Assembly (NCBI RefSeq): GCF_012223425.1
Contig: NZ_CP038797.1
Span: forward strand, 125,353-189,352
Direction: 5' to 3'
DNA from: Mycolicibacterium frederiksbergense
GTDB taxonomy: Bacteria; Actinomycetota; Actinomycetes; Mycobacteriales; Mycobacteriaceae
Length of the DNA stretch: 64,000 nucleotides
The translations under genes were made by a program, and so were the position numbers. The notes below the pieces were generated by a model. That model saw only the letters and a list, made by a program, of their open reading frames with translations. It searched no databases and was not told the DNA's origin. Within the stretch, counting starts at the first letter, position 1; the number at the start of each line of letters is the position of its first letter. This document shows, piece by piece, positions 1-8,859 of the stretch.

Positions 1-24
1 CCACCGTTCACGGCCCGCACCTCC

Positions 25-927
25 CTACACCAGCGCCTCGACGCGCGTTGCAGCGCTTCTGCTTTCATCGCCCACACCACCCGCGGCCTGCACCCCTGCC
101 AGCGCAGCAGACAGGTCGGCGATGGCTTTGCTCGCGGCCGCGACCGGGTTGGCGTAGCCCACAGTGATGCGGTGCGCGACCCGCGCCACGCTCCCATGCG
201 CGCTCACCAGCGCGGCGATCTCACCCAAGGCCTGCAGGCCGATCGCTCCGGAGCGAGGCGGTTTGTCCGCTGAGTTCCAGTCGATCGGCGCGCCCAGCAC
301 CTGCTTGAGCAATGCCAGGCGTTGCTGCAGCTCCGATACATCCGGCAGCTCGGCGATCCGCCGCGCCAACGCCGCATCGGCTTCGGCGTTGGCCTTCACA
401 GTTGCGGCGGCCAGGGCGGCCTTGTCACCGGCGTTCAGCGCTTCGGCCCTCAGCGTGTCGTAGCGGGCGAACACCGAGCGCACCACTTCCCAGGACGGGT
501 CGTGATCGACCTTGGGCACCGCTGGGCGGTGGATGGTCATCCGGGTCACCGACCGACCGGGCGACATCAGTCCCCAGCCCTCGGGTAGCTCACCATCGCG
601 CACGATCGACGGGTCGGACACGACCAACCACCACTGATGGCACTGATCGGCCCACGTGTCGGCCTTGCCGGTCTTTCGGCCCAGTTCAGCGACCCAGTCC
701 GAGCGCGACACCTTGATCTCGTGGCCGATCAGCTGGCGCCCGCTGGTGGTGGTGAACCCGACGTACACCGCGTCGCAACGCCGCCCGGCCCCGTAGCCGC
801 CGTTCATCCCCACCTCGGGGACGAAGATCCCGCCCGGAAGGCGCCGTGACGGCTCGATGTAGTGGCGCCGCAGTCTGCCCAGCAGAGCGGCCGCCGTCAT
901 CGGCGCTGTCTCACGGTTGGGGGCCAT
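25..927 (-). CDS. Phage-type PD-(D/E)XK-like (MmcB-like) protein
   Basis: 300 aa. The N-terminal 130 residues carry an acidic residue followed by the segment GHEIKVSRSDW, the E-x-K arrangement seen in small PD-(D/E)XK nuclease-fold proteins of phages and of the MmcB DNA-repair family. The C-terminal half is Ala-rich and helical, with no motif I recognise. The start at 927 lies 7 nt after the stop of the 125-aa gene upstream, so the two are probably co-transcribed; an ATG nine codons in (900) is an alternative start. Nuclease activity is inferred from the fold signature only. Confidence 0.6.
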   Translation of the reverse strand: MAPNRETAPMTAAALLGRLRRHYIEPSRRLPGGIFVPEVGMNGGYGAGRRCDAVYVGFTTTSGRQLIGHEIKVSRSDWVAELGRKTGKADTWADQCHQWWLVVSDPSIVRDGELPEGWGLMSPGRSVTRMTIHRPAVPKVDHDPSWEVVRSVFARYDTLRAEALNAGDKAALAAATVKANAEADAALARRIAELPDVSELQQRLALLKQVLGAPIDWNSADKPPRSGAIGLQALGEIAALVSAHGSVARVAHRITVGYANPVAAASKAIADLSAALAGVQAAGGVGDESRSAATRVEALV

Positions 928-934
928 CGCAGCG

Positions 935-1312
935 CTACTTCACATCGGTCACGTCGATGGGGAGCCAATTGCGCGACGACACAGCCCATTTCCCGTCTCG
1001 GACCAGCTCGGCGAGTTCTTGGCACTGCTCGTCGGTGTCCACGTCCCAGCCCTGCCCTATCGTGTTGACCGGCCCACGAACGCCCGCCCGCCAATCCAGG
1101 ACCGTGTACTCCCACGCACCCCGCCGGCGAAACGGCGCCTGCCGCGTCAGCACCGCGACGTCGCCCACGCGGCCACGCACCGTCCACCACCGCCGCTCCG
1201 CGTCGAGCTTGACGCGCTGACCGACGGCCATGGCCACCGGCGTCATCGGCTCAGGCTGGTCGTACTGCCGCAGCTTCGACCGCTCGGCATTGGTGATCAT
1301 CTGCGTCGTCAT
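935..1312 (-). CDS. Hypothetical phage-type protein
   Basis: 125 aa, no family recognised. Its end is 7 nt before the MmcB-like gene, and its start overlaps the stop of the DUF5131 gene by 4 nt, so it is the middle cistron of a tightly packed minus-strand operon running from about 2883 to 25. The middle is rich in Trp and Arg and looks like a compact beta-type domain. No signal peptide or membrane segment is visible. Confidence 0.6.
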   Translation of the reverse strand: MTTQMITNAERSKLRQYDQPEPMTPVAMAVGQRVKLDAERRWWTVRGRVGDVAVLTRQAPFRRRGAWEYTVLDWRAGVRGPVNTIGQGWDVDTDEQCQELAELVRDGKWAVSSRNWLPIDVTDVK

Positions 1313-2442
1313 CTCGGCTCCTCCTGCACGGTGACTGCATCTCCTACCGGTGAAGTACCGCCACGGGTGGCTGTTTCCGTCACCTCGTCCGGGTACTGAT
1401 CCCAGGTCCGCCCGTCAAGCACCCGGCCGGCGCGCTGCTTGCCCACCCGAACCGCGATGGTGTCGCGGTCGAGCAGCACGGTGTTGGTGGTGCGCTCCCC
1501 CGGCGACAGCAGCCGCATCTGCGCACCGCGCAAGGTTGAACTGCCCGGCGCAGGGACGCGGACCGCCGGCGACCTGCGCCCGCCGCCTGGACTGTCGTAG
1601 GCACGTCCGAACGCGAACTCCGCGTCATCGACGATGGGGACCGGCAGATACTCACCGAACTGCTTGAAGAAGAACGCGATCTCACCTGTGAGGCACTCAT
1701 CGCGCACGCTGCGCGCCCAGTCCGGATGCATGGGCCGCGCGCCGGGCCCGGATTCGCCCCCGACGATGACCCAGTGCAGGACTTCGCGCACGTTGAGCCG
1801 CTTGCCGTCCCACGCGGGATGATCCTCTGGCGGAGTCCATTTGCGCAGCGCCAGGCTCAGCTTGACCAGCTCAAGCAAGGGCTCCAACGAGAGGTAGCGG
1901 ACGGCGGCCGGGGTGTCCAACAGGGCGGGGATGCGTCGGTCGGCCCAATACTGGCTTTCCACACTGACGCCGAGCCACACGTTGGGCAGGAACCGCCGGC
2001 GCAGGTCCGGCGGGTACTGCTTGCGCCCCGGACCGGTACCCGCCAGGTCCAGCCAATGGGAGTTCACGTCGTCCCAGAACGCCGGGTTATTCAGCAGCGC
2101 ACGCATTCTCGCGTGCCTCTTGGTCAGTACCTGAAATGTATGCGCCCCGGACGAGGCCATGACCGCCCACACCCGGGCGATGTAGTCATCGGGCACCTCA
2201 GCGTGGAACAGGTCACCGGTGGAGCAGACGAACACCTTCCTGGGTGCCCGCCACCGCAACGGCTGATCGAGCCGGTCCGGCCACAGCGTGACATCAAATC
2301 CGTTGGGCCACGCCTTCGTTCCAGCGAAGCGATTCGCGTGCCGGGCGGCATAGCAATGATCACAGCCCGCCGAAATTGGGGTGCACCCGGAAACAGGCCC
2401 CCACGTCGACGTCGTCCATTCGATCTTGCTACGCGCCCCCAT
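1309..2442 (-). CDS. DUF5131 (phage Gp37/Gp68-type) protein
   Basis: 377 aa from the ATG at 2442. That start is chosen because it overlaps the upstream stop as TGATG and is followed by the family opening MGARSKIEWTTSTWGP. The Cys cluster C-x7-C-x2-CYA near residue 20 and the later GVSVESQYWADRRI, VGGESGPGARPM and FFKQFGEY blocks are typical of DUF5131, a phage and plasmid family whose CxxC cluster resembles a radical-SAM or metal site. The biochemical role is not established. The open frame extends 49 codons further upstream, but that part is Arg-rich and reads as antisense. The C-terminal 80 residues after the conserved domain are of unknown function. Confidence 0.8.
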   Translation of the reverse strand: MGARSKIEWTTSTWGPVSGCTPISAGCDHCYAARHANRFAGTKAWPNGFDVTLWPDRLDQPLRWRAPRKVFVCSTGDLFHAEVPDDYIARVWAVMASSGAHTFQVLTKRHARMRALLNNPAFWDDVNSHWLDLAGTGPGRKQYPPDLRRRFLPNVWLGVSVESQYWADRRIPALLDTPAAVRYLSLEPLLELVKLSLALRKWTPPEDHPAWDGKRLNVREVLHWVIVGGESGPGARPMHPDWARSVRDECLTGEIAFFFKQFGEYLPVPIVDDAEFAFGRAYDSPGGGRRSPAVRVPAPGSSTLRGAQMRLLSPGERTTNTVLLDRDTIAVRVGKQRAGRVLDGRTWDQYPDEVTETATRGGTSPVGDAVTVQEEPR

Positions 2443-2732
2443 CACCGGGCTCCGGCTGTCAGGTCTGTGGCTTCGGCGATCAGCGGCTCCCGCGGTGCGC
2501 ATCCAACGCCGTACGCGTGGCTCCAGGCGTCGATCGCCGCGGCGGCCTTCACGACCCAGCGGCGCTGACCCACCCAGCCACAGGTGCACCTCGCCTGCCG
2601 GTGACGAAGGCGGCGGCGCGGCCGCACAATCGCAACGGCGACGATTCCGGCGCCACTGAGTGGGGCCTCAGCGTCGGCCCGCCGTGCGGCGATGCGCACG
2701 GGCGAGCGCGCGTCCAGTGTTGAGTTCGACAT
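2442..2732 (-). CDS. Small hypothetical protein, Arg-rich
   Basis: 96 aa. The start at 2732 is supported by AAGGAGACGACCGCG directly before the ATG; the frame is open further upstream but has no comparable ribosome site there. It holds a CTCGWVG motif in a basic context, possibly half of a zinc site. The stop overlaps the ATG of the DUF5131 gene, implying translational coupling. Function unknown. Confidence 0.5.
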   Translation of the reverse strand: MSNSTLDARSPVRIAARRADAEAPLSGAGIVAVAIVRPRRRLRHRQARCTCGWVGQRRWVVKAAAAIDAWSHAYGVGCAPREPLIAEATDLTAGAR

Positions 2733-2883
2733 CGCGGTCGTCTCCTTCGTCTCGGCGGGGACAAGACTCGTGGTGGCCCTGAGTCGGTGGATGCCAGCAG
2801 CAGGTTTCGCACCGACCCAGCGATCGGCACTGCGCGCGAGTGAAAAGAGCCGGCGATACGCGGTGGTCATCGCTGACGCTCAT
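2668..2883 (-). CDS. Small Cys/His-rich protein
   Basis: 71 aa starting at an ATG with a strong ribosome site (GGAGGAGGCAGCG). Cysteines and histidines in the first 35 residues (CRSLGRCETCCWHPP, then GHHESC) could form a zinc knuckle, common in small phage and plasmid proteins. Its 3' end overlaps the next gene by 65 nt in another frame, which lowers confidence in the C-terminal third. First cistron of the 2883-25 operon. Confidence 0.5.
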   Translation of the reverse strand: MSVSDDHRVSPALFTRAQCRSLGRCETCCWHPPTQGHHESCPRRDEGDDRDVELNTGRALARAHRRTAGRR

Positions 2884-3439
2884 CGCTGCCTCCTCCGCTG
2901 CCACGGCAACTTCTCTCCAAGAAGTCTGCAAATCGTAACAACGGGATCTGACAGAAACTGGCCCGCGAGCAGGTCAATCGCAGATCGCCGCGCCCGTGTT
3001 CCCGTCAGTGGAGAACTATCTGCGCGTTTCCGCCCCGGTTCCGAAGCGCTACCAGCGCCGATGGCAGGTCCCCGCCCGGGCGCCCGCCCGCCTCGGCTCG
3101 CAGACCACAACTGGAACGGCTCGCCCAGCACTCATCGCCCAGGGTCGACCCCGGCGAGCCCACGCACTCGTGAGGACAGCCGAGGGGCAGCTTCGCGCCG
3201 ACCCCGACACAACCCTCAGGGACGTGCCGTCATCCCTGGTCATCGGCGGGTTTGCACGTCTCTTGATCTCGCCGAAGGGCCGCCCTCTGACTGGGCGAAA
3301 CCCGGCCGCTCGGCGCACCTGCGCCGGGCGCGGCACGGCAATGATCACGCCGATGACCAGCGGCACCGTGCTCGGCGACGCCACCGGCAGGTTATTCGGT
3401 GCGGGCACTTCCCCACCTCGCGGCGTTCGCCGCGAGAAC
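2884..3439. other. Intergenic, no convincing gene
   Basis: Open frames exist on both strands but none has a ribosome site or recognisable protein. It contains one minus-strand copy of the dispersed GGGGACGTGTCATC-type repeat (3052-3073) and separates the phage-like operon from the secreted-protein gene. Confidence 0.5.
3052..3073 (-). repeat. Dispersed intergenic repeat, diverged copy
   Basis: Minus strand reads GGGGACCTGCCATC followed by GGCGCTGG. It matches the core GGGGACGTGTCATC at 12 of 14 positions and keeps the CTG at the shared spacing. Confidence 0.5.
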
Positions 3440-5848
3440 TCACGCGGCTGAGTCGGCCGAGGGCTTTACCGATCCGGGGCCGGAGTCGCTGCCCGCACCC
3501 GCGACGGAGCGGGCCCCCTTTCGTTCGGCGTCCTTGCCTGCGGACCGCGGGGAAGCCTTCGGGGTTCTCATCGCTCTCTCCGTGTCGGGCTCGGCATCCC
3601 GTTCCGCGGTGTCATCGCGGTCGACGGTGGTGCGACTTCCCGGCGTGGCTGATCGCGTCTCGGTGGTGCTGGACTCCGCGGGTTCGGAAAGCACCCCGCC
3701 GAGCTGGGCCTCGCTGTCCGCGGCGCCTGGTGAGGTGGTTGCGGTCTTCTCGGTTTCGTCGGCGGCGCCGGCGCCGTCGACGGGTGCGTCCACCTTCTCG
3801 ATGCGCTCTGCAGGTTCAGCGGTCAAAGCAGTGGCGCCCTCGGTGGCCGGTGGGTCCACCCGTTCAGCGTCTCCGGTGAGTTCGTTTGCGTCGGTGGCCG
3901 GTTCGGTGTCCAGAGGGATCATCGTGGAGGGCTGTGTCCACTCGGTGTCGGTGATCGCGGGGACCTGTGGCGCCCCAGCGGTCAGTACAGTCCGCTGCTG
4001 GGCACCGCCGTTGGTCGACTGCAGCGCCGGAGGGGAGACGATCGGCTTCAAGTTGAAGATGCTGCGAATGCTGTTGTTGATACCATCACCGACCTGGTTG
4101 ACCAGCCGGTTGGCATCGAGCATCGGCCCGTTGAGGTCCACCCCGAGATCGGTGACCGCGCCCAGTCCGTCGTCGATGGCCTTGTTCGCCTGGGCGGTGG
4201 CGTCGTCGAGCGCCTTGGCGATCGGGTTAAGCGCACCCTGAACATTGTTGATGATCGGGTTCAATTCATCGCGGATCTGCTCCAGGGCATTGGAGATGAA
4301 CTGCGCTACGGCGACGCTGACAGCGTTGCGGTAGAACAGGTTTCCGATCTCCTTGTTGCCGAAGATCTCGAACTCGCCCTTGGCCGGGTCGAGAAGGTTG
4401 TCCTGCAGCCCGGTGATGACCGAGTTGAACACGGTCTGCGGAGTCTCCAGACCCATCTGCCAGGAGATCGGGTTCTGCCAGAACTTCGCCTGCGTACCGG
4501 CCATGTCCCAGCCGCGGGTGAAGGTGGCGACCCCTTCGGCGTCCACGGTCATGTCGACGTCCTGGTAGCCCTGGGCGACCAGCTGGGTCAAGACATCGGC
4601 GAACGAATCCGACATCGTGGTGGAGAACCCGAATCCCGGCAGGTAGCTCAGCGTCCGCGGGATGAACTGGATGGGCTCCAGCAGGGGCAGCCGACCCGAG
4701 TCGTAGGTGACATACAGGTTGCCGTCCGCGCCGACGTCGACGTGCAACAGACTCGCGACGTCCACGGTCTCCAGCAGGTGGTTGATCGTCCCGGCGCTCA
4801 GGGTGCCGCCGGTGAGATCGCTGATCACCTCGAAGAGCGCATCGACGTTGGGCGGCAACAAGTAGGTCGGCATGGCCATGCCGACGCCGCTGTTGAGCCA
4901 TGCCAGCGGGTTGAGCAACGTCGACGGGGCGTCGGAGACGATGTCGTAGGCGGCTCCGAAATCCCATACGGTGACGTTGCCGTCCATGACCGTGGTTGGG
5001 ACGCCCCAGTTGTTGGTTCCCTTGTGCGACGCCGTGCCGTCGGCGTTCGACAGATTCAGCCCGACCGTGGACGACAGCGGGTTGAGCAGCGAGAGAATGC
5101 CGCCGCCGGTGCGGCTGGGGTTGCGCAAGGCGATCGCCAGGATGGCCGTCTTGGCGAACGCGGGATCGTTGAGCAACGTGGGTGAGGCGAGTGCGAAGTT
5201 GGTGCCGCCCAGCCCGATTGCCGGCACGATGGCGAGCTTGCCAGCGTTGGAGAAGAACGGACCGTCCCAGGTGCCGGGAACGTTGAGGGGCATATCGGCC
5301 ACGAGGGTCTCGATGATCTCGGTGTCGATCCCGGTGATGTCGCCGAGCAGCCCGATGATCACCGCGGCGGCGTCGCCGGCGGCCAGTGCGGTCTTGAGCG
5401 CCGACAGCGTGCCCTGGGTCAGCGTCGACCACTGCAGAGTATTTATCTGGTCGACGGTTCCGGCTGGCCCCACCGGCGGCACGGCCATCTCGGGAATCGA
5501 GATGTTGCCCAGCAGGGGCAGATTGATGCCGGTCTGCAGCGCGGCGACCAGGGCAGCGAGGTTCTCCACCGTCTGCTTGAGCCCTTGGCCGGTCTCGCCG
5601 GGGATGATCTGCGCCAGACCGGCCATGCCGTTGAGAAAGTCCTGCGCGGTGCCCATCCCCATGGCGCGGAACGCCTGCGGGATAGGCCCGATCGGGTATA
5701 TCCCTGTCGACGCGGCCAGGCGCACCTGAGCATTGACGGCCGGCGCCGGGGCGGGCGGGGGCGTGGGGGCGGCTGCCGCAGTGGTCAGCGCGGTGACGGT
5801 GACCGCGGCCACGACGGTGGCGGCCATACGGGATGAGCTGGTGGACAT
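3440..5848 (-). CDS. Secreted PE-PPE-domain-like protein with disordered acidic tail
   Basis: 802 aa. ATG preceded by GGAGCAAGC. The first about 30 residues form a Sec signal peptide (Ala/Val/Thr-rich core, AAAAPTPPPAP after it). Residues about 40-500 resemble the serine-hydrolase-like PE-PPE domain: a stretch naming AMPTYLLPPNVDALFEV, then LPLLEPIQFIPRTL and a Leu/Val-rich block ending YQDVDMT, as in the C-terminal half of that family; no PE or PPE N-terminal domain is present. Residues about 600-802 are Thr/Ser/Ala/Glu-rich and probably disordered. Likely exported to the cell envelope; whether it is an active hydrolase is uncertain. The EspR-like regulator lies 37 bp upstream on the same strand. 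The tail resembles that of the 25.8-kb gene. Confidence 0.65.
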   Translation of the reverse strand: MSTSSSRMAATVVAAVTVTALTTAAAAPTPPPAPAPAVNAQVRLAASTGIYPIGPIPQAFRAMGMGTAQDFLNGMAGLAQIIPGETGQGLKQTVENLAALVAALQTGINLPLLGNISIPEMAVPPVGPAGTVDQINTLQWSTLTQGTLSALKTALAAGDAAAVIIGLLGDITGIDTEIIETLVADMPLNVPGTWDGPFFSNAGKLAIVPAIGLGGTNFALASPTLLNDPAFAKTAILAIALRNPSRTGGGILSLLNPLSSTVGLNLSNADGTASHKGTNNWGVPTTVMDGNVTVWDFGAAYDIVSDAPSTLLNPLAWLNSGVGMAMPTYLLPPNVDALFEVISDLTGGTLSAGTINHLLETVDVASLLHVDVGADGNLYVTYDSGRLPLLEPIQFIPRTLSYLPGFGFSTTMSDSFADVLTQLVAQGYQDVDMTVDAEGVATFTRGWDMAGTQAKFWQNPISWQMGLETPQTVFNSVITGLQDNLLDPAKGEFEIFGNKEIGNLFYRNAVSVAVAQFISNALEQIRDELNPIINNVQGALNPIAKALDDATAQANKAIDDGLGAVTDLGVDLNGPMLDANRLVNQVGDGINNSIRSIFNLKPIVSPPALQSTNGGAQQRTVLTAGAPQVPAITDTEWTQPSTMIPLDTEPATDANELTGDAERVDPPATEGATALTAEPAERIEKVDAPVDGAGAADETEKTATTSPGAADSEAQLGGVLSEPAESSTTETRSATPGSRTTVDRDDTAERDAEPDTERAMRTPKASPRSAGKDAERKGARSVAGAGSDSGPGSVKPSADSAA

Positions 5849-5885
5849 GCTTGCTCCTACGTGGGTGGGGCCTGTTGGTGACTGC

Positions 5886-6323
5886 TCAGATCCCGGCGTC
5901 GGCCATGAGCCGTTCCCGGGTATCGGCGTCCAAGTCGGTCAGCATCGTGGTGAGCCGCTGAACATCGGAGTTGTGCGCGAGTTCAAGCCAGCCAAGCTCT
6001 GCTTCCAGCCGGCGCCCATAGCTGCCTTCGGGATCGGTGAAGTACTCACTGCGAACCCCGAAGAACTCGGCGATCAGTTCGATGGTTCTTCGAGAGGGCC
6101 GGCTACGTCCACCTTTGCGCAGTTGCGACAGGTACGGGGCCGACAACGCCTGACCGCGCATGCTCAGCGCACGGATCAGTTCTTGGCTGGTGTACGGTCC
6201 GCGACCGGGCGGGTAGTTGTTGGCGAACAGCCGGTTTAGGCGTGCTGCAAAGCTATCCAGCTCATCCGTCGACCCACCGACAGGTTTGGTGTCGCGCCGG
6301 GCGTCTTCAATCGTCTCCGTCAT
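5886..6323 (-). CDS. EspR-like helix-turn-helix regulator
   Basis: 145 aa. The core (FAARLNRLF, YPPGRGPYTS, ALSAPYLSQLRKGGRSRPS, FFGVRSEYFTD, LEAELGWL) follows mycobacterial EspR (132 aa) almost motif for motif; EspR is a nucleoid-type activator of ESX-1 cargo genes. The HTH lies at roughly residues 20-80. The start at 6323 has GAGAGGA nine bases upstream and gives an EspR-like length; the frame is open a further 121 codons upstream (to 6686), so an N-terminally extended form cannot be excluded. It directly precedes the secreted PE-PPE-like gene, a plausible target. Confidence 0.85.
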   Translation of the reverse strand: MTETIEDARRDTKPVGGSTDELDSFAARLNRLFANNYPPGRGPYTSQELIRALSMRGQALSAPYLSQLRKGGRSRPSRRTIELIAEFFGVRSEYFTDPEGSYGRRLEAELGWLELAHNSDVQRLTTMLTDLDADTRERLMADAGI

Positions 6324-6831
6324 GGCCTGAATTCCTCTCATCTGCAACTTCTTTGGCTTCGGCGTTTTGTTGCGCGGGCCGGGCTTTCGGCGAACTACGA
6401 CTTCCAACTCGGCGTCGTCACCGAACTCTCGAACCATTCGCTGAATGACGTCGCCAACGCTGCGATAGCCCATTGGCTGCGCTGCGAACTCACCGAAATG
6501 CGTGACCTCGCTGTGGTATCCAGCGACACGCGCTTTCCCGTCGAGCGAGGTGGCATCATCACGAAACGGGTGATACGAGAAGCACGTTCGGATGGCGATA
6601 ACTGCTGGTTCGCGGCGCTCGCTAGTGGCGCGTAAGAGCGGATCCGGCCGTCCAGCCCTGGCATCAAACATGCTGATGCACATCACTCATGCGGCGGCTG
6701 CGGAACCGACACCCAACACCAACGGCTGCGCTCATCACACACAGCCACACCGCGACGACCAGCACTGCTGAACCCCGCCACACCTCAGACCTGGTTGCAG
6801 CCAGAACCACCGGCTCCGCGGTCGGCGGGAG
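6324..6831. other. Region between EspR-like gene and IS3 element
   Basis: Carries the 121-codon in-frame upstream extension of the EspR-like ORF (to 6686). Next to the IS is a minus-strand frame that enters from the IS and ends at 6664; it has one strongly hydrophobic segment (AVLVVAVWLCVM) before a basic end, and may be the 3' end of a membrane-protein gene cut off by the IS. Its 5' part was not identified on the other side. Confidence 0.3.
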
Positions 6832-6863
6832 GTGAACCGTCCTGGTCTGGATAGAGACCTCGG

Positions 6864-7796
6864 TTATGCCACCTCCGCTGTTGAGGCGACGGTGTGACGG
6901 TACCGGTCCTCGTACTCCGAGGGCGAGAGATAGCCCAGGGCCGAGTGCAGGCGGGTGGTGTTGTACCAATGCACCCAGGCGGCGGTTTCGCGTTCCACCT
7001 CGGCGCGCCCAGTCCAGGGCTGGGCCCGATTGATCAACTCGGTCTTGTAGAGACCGATCGCTGATTCCATCAGTGCATTGTCCAAAGCATCACCGACCGA
7101 GCCGATCGATCCTGCGATTCCCGAGTCATGCAGAGCATCGGTGAAGACCAGCGATGTGTACTGACTTCCGGCATCGGAGTGATGGATCAAACCCGTTGTC
7201 GTAAAACGGAAATCGGTTCTGCGACGGGTAAACACAGCCTGTTCGAGCACGCTGTGAACCAGCGGTGTCGCCTTGGTCGACATCACCCGCCACCCCAGAA
7301 TTCGGCGTGAGTACACATCCACACAGAACGCGGTATAGACGAACCCCGCCAAGGTCCAGGTGTAGGTGAAATCGGCCACCCACCATTGATCAGGCCGTCT
7401 CGGAGCACCCCACTGGCGGGCGATCAGATCGGGATGGCGCGGTGCGCCCGGATCACCGGTCGTGGTGACCGTGGTGCGCCGCCGGCCACGAACGGCTCCG
7501 CTGATGCCGCAGATGCCCATCAGCCGGCTGACCTGGTCACGGCCCACATCATGGCCTGCATGTTTCATCGCGTGCCACATCTTGCGGACCCCGTAAAGCC
7601 GCCGGTTGGACACAAACAACCGGTGCACGGTGTTGGCGGCGTGCGCCTCGGTCCAGGCAGTGTCGCTGACCGGGCCGCGGGCTTTGGCCGCGTAATAGGT
7701 GGACGGGGCGATCTTGACGCCGTAGCTGGTGAGCACGGTGCAGATCGGGTCGACCCCGAACTGGTGACGGTGGGCATCGATGTAATCGACGATCAC
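6864..7796 (-). CDS. IS3-family transposase OrfB (DDE integrase)
   Basis: 310 aa with an rve integrase core: first Asp in WWVADFTY, second in LIHHSDAGSQYTS, Glu in DNALMESAIGLYKTE, and the usual C-terminal WYNTTRLHSALGYLSP. GTG start overlapping the OrfA stop as GTGA, so it is made by coupling or as an OrfAB fusion by frameshifting; no A-rich slippery heptamer was noticed. Appears intact. Confidence 0.93.
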   Translation of the reverse strand: MIVDYIDAHRHQFGVDPICTVLTSYGVKIAPSTYYAAKARGPVSDTAWTEAHAANTVHRLFVSNRRLYGVRKMWHAMKHAGHDVGRDQVSRLMGICGISGAVRGRRRTTVTTTGDPGAPRHPDLIARQWGAPRRPDQWWVADFTYTWTLAGFVYTAFCVDVYSRRILGWRVMSTKATPLVHSVLEQAVFTRRRTDFRFTTTGLIHHSDAGSQYTSLVFTDALHDSGIAGSIGSVGDALDNALMESAIGLYKTELINRAQPWTGRAEVERETAAWVHWYNTTRLHSALGYLSPSEYEDRYRHTVASTAEVA

Positions 7797-8119
7797 CGAA
7801 GTCGGCGGTCGACCTCCGCCGCTGCGAAAAACGCTGTCGCCGTCTTCAGAATCTCATTGGCCCTGCGTAGCTCGGCGTTCTCTCGGCGCAACGACTTCAA
7901 CTCCGCAGAAGAATCCACAGCCCCATCGACAACCGCCGAGTCGCTGCTGCCGTAGCGATTCTCTACCCAGTTGCGCAACGTAGCTTCATTGATTCCGAGG
8001 ATCTCGCCGACATACCGGCGGGCCCCTCGCTTGGAATCCCCAGTCTGGGAAATCCGGTCCTGATACATCCGTACCGCCCGCTCACGGGTCTCTGGGTCAA
8101 ACTTCCTCGGCGCAGCCAC
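7793..8119 (-). CDS. IS3-family transposase OrfA (HTH)
   Basis: 108 aa. The N-terminal helix-turn-helix (KFDPETRERAVRMYQD, then INEATLRNWV) binds the terminal repeats; the C-terminal stretch LKSLRRENAELRRANEILK is the leucine-zipper coiled coil used for multimerisation. Overlaps OrfB by 4 nt. Confidence 0.92.
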   Translation of the reverse strand: MAAPRKFDPETRERAVRMYQDRISQTGDSKRGARRYVGEILGINEATLRNWVENRYGSSDSAVVDGAVDSSAELKSLRRENAELRRANEILKTATAFFAAAEVDRRLR

Positions 8120-8335
8120 AACAACATCCTCCTGGTGCGTTCACGATCTCCACCAGACCCAGGACGGTTCACGGGCAACCCGCCGCGGCCAAAGCTTTCA
8201 CCGACGCCGAACACGACCAAGCTCATCAGTACGCCGAAGCGACCGGCGGAACCGTTGTCCCCACTCCCACTTTCGCCGCCATCCGGATACACCACCGACC
8301 CCCAACGCAACCTGGTACCGCTGCCGGTGCAGTAG

Positions 8336-8599
8336 CTAGGGGTGAGGGAAGATCGCTTCAATGCGTGGACCGTCGGTGGACCAAAACACTTTGAATGGTG
8401 GGTGGCCGATGACAGGTAGTCGCATGCGAATTCCGTCGGCGGTGGTAATCGCGGTGGAGAGACCCTGGGCTTGGCCGGGGACTCGGAAGATCAGTTCGAT
8501 CGTGTCCAGGACGGCGTTGTACAGGTCTACATCGGGGCCTTGTTCGAGAGCGTCCAGTTGGCCATTTGCGACCTGAGAGTAGTCGGCCTCGATGCTCAT
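8336..8599 (-). CDS. Probable toxin of a type II toxin-antitoxin pair
   Basis: 87 aa, compact and alpha/beta in character, ending in the strand-rich segment FKVFWSTDGPRIEAIFPHP as in ParE/RelE-like small toxins. I do not recognise the exact subfamily. Its ATG follows the stop of the 76-aa gene directly (TAG then ATG), the arrangement of antitoxin-first TA operons. A shared promoter lies at about 8840-8870. Confidence 0.55.
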   Translation of the reverse strand: MSIEADYSQVANGQLDALEQGPDVDLYNAVLDTIELIFRVPGQAQGLSTAITTADGIRMRLPVIGHPPFKVFWSTDGPRIEAIFPHP

Positions 8600-8830
8600 C
8601 TACCTGCGCTGGCGCGTTCGGCGGACAGTCGGGGAGGCAGAGGCCCGGCCGAGGAGGTCACGCAATTCGGGATCGGAGTCGTACTCCTGCTGCGCATCAG
8701 TGACGATGCGCGCAGGCTGCAGGAGAATGCTGCCGTCCTCGTTGACGCGCATGAGGAAGCGTCGGCTGGGATGACCAGGCAGGACCGCGCGGCTGCGCGC
8801 GTCGGTCTCGATGAGCGCAGGTTCAGACAT
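8600..8830 (-). CDS. Probable antitoxin of the 8.3-kb pair
   Basis: 76 aa. The N-terminal segment resembles an AbrB/SpoVT-type swapped-hairpin DNA-binding module (ARSRAVLPGHPSRRFLMRV, then GSILLQP); the C-terminus is acidic then basic and would embrace the toxin. First gene of the pair, immediately behind a promoter with a tandem 8-bp repeat, as expected for autoregulation. Confidence 0.55.
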   Translation of the reverse strand: MSEPALIETDARSRAVLPGHPSRRFLMRVNEDGSILLQPARIVTDAQQEYDSDPELRDLLGRASASPTVRRTRQRR

Positions 8831-8843
8831 GCCATAACTCTAT

Positions 8844-8859
8844 CCCACTTTCCCACTTT
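8844..8859 (-). promoter_or_regulatory. Tandem operator repeat upstream of TA pair
   Basis: Perfect direct repeat CCCACTTT CCCACTTT (plus strand), 14 bp before the antitoxin start. On the minus strand it sits between a TTGTCC and a TAGAGT that could serve as -35 and -10. A likely antitoxin binding site. Confidence 0.45.

Larger units (their letters stand above)
6832..8172 (-). mobile_element. IS3-family insertion sequence
   Basis: About 1.34 kb. Terminal inverted repeats begin GTGAACCGTCCTGG at both ends (left from 6832, right ending 8172), and the match continues as TCTGG with a one-base offset. It encodes OrfA and OrfB on the minus strand. Both ends and both ORFs look intact. No 3-4 bp target duplication is obvious at these boundaries, so insertion may have been followed by a flanking rearrangement. 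Confidence 0.85.

Noticed and set aside
1726..2568. 280-codon plus-strand frame opposite DUF5131
   Set aside because: Antisense shadow without recognisable motifs; the minus-strand frame has the complete DUF5131 pattern.
6829..8175. Target-site duplication for the IS3-type element
   Set aside because: The three bases flanking each end do not match for either plausible placement of the ends.
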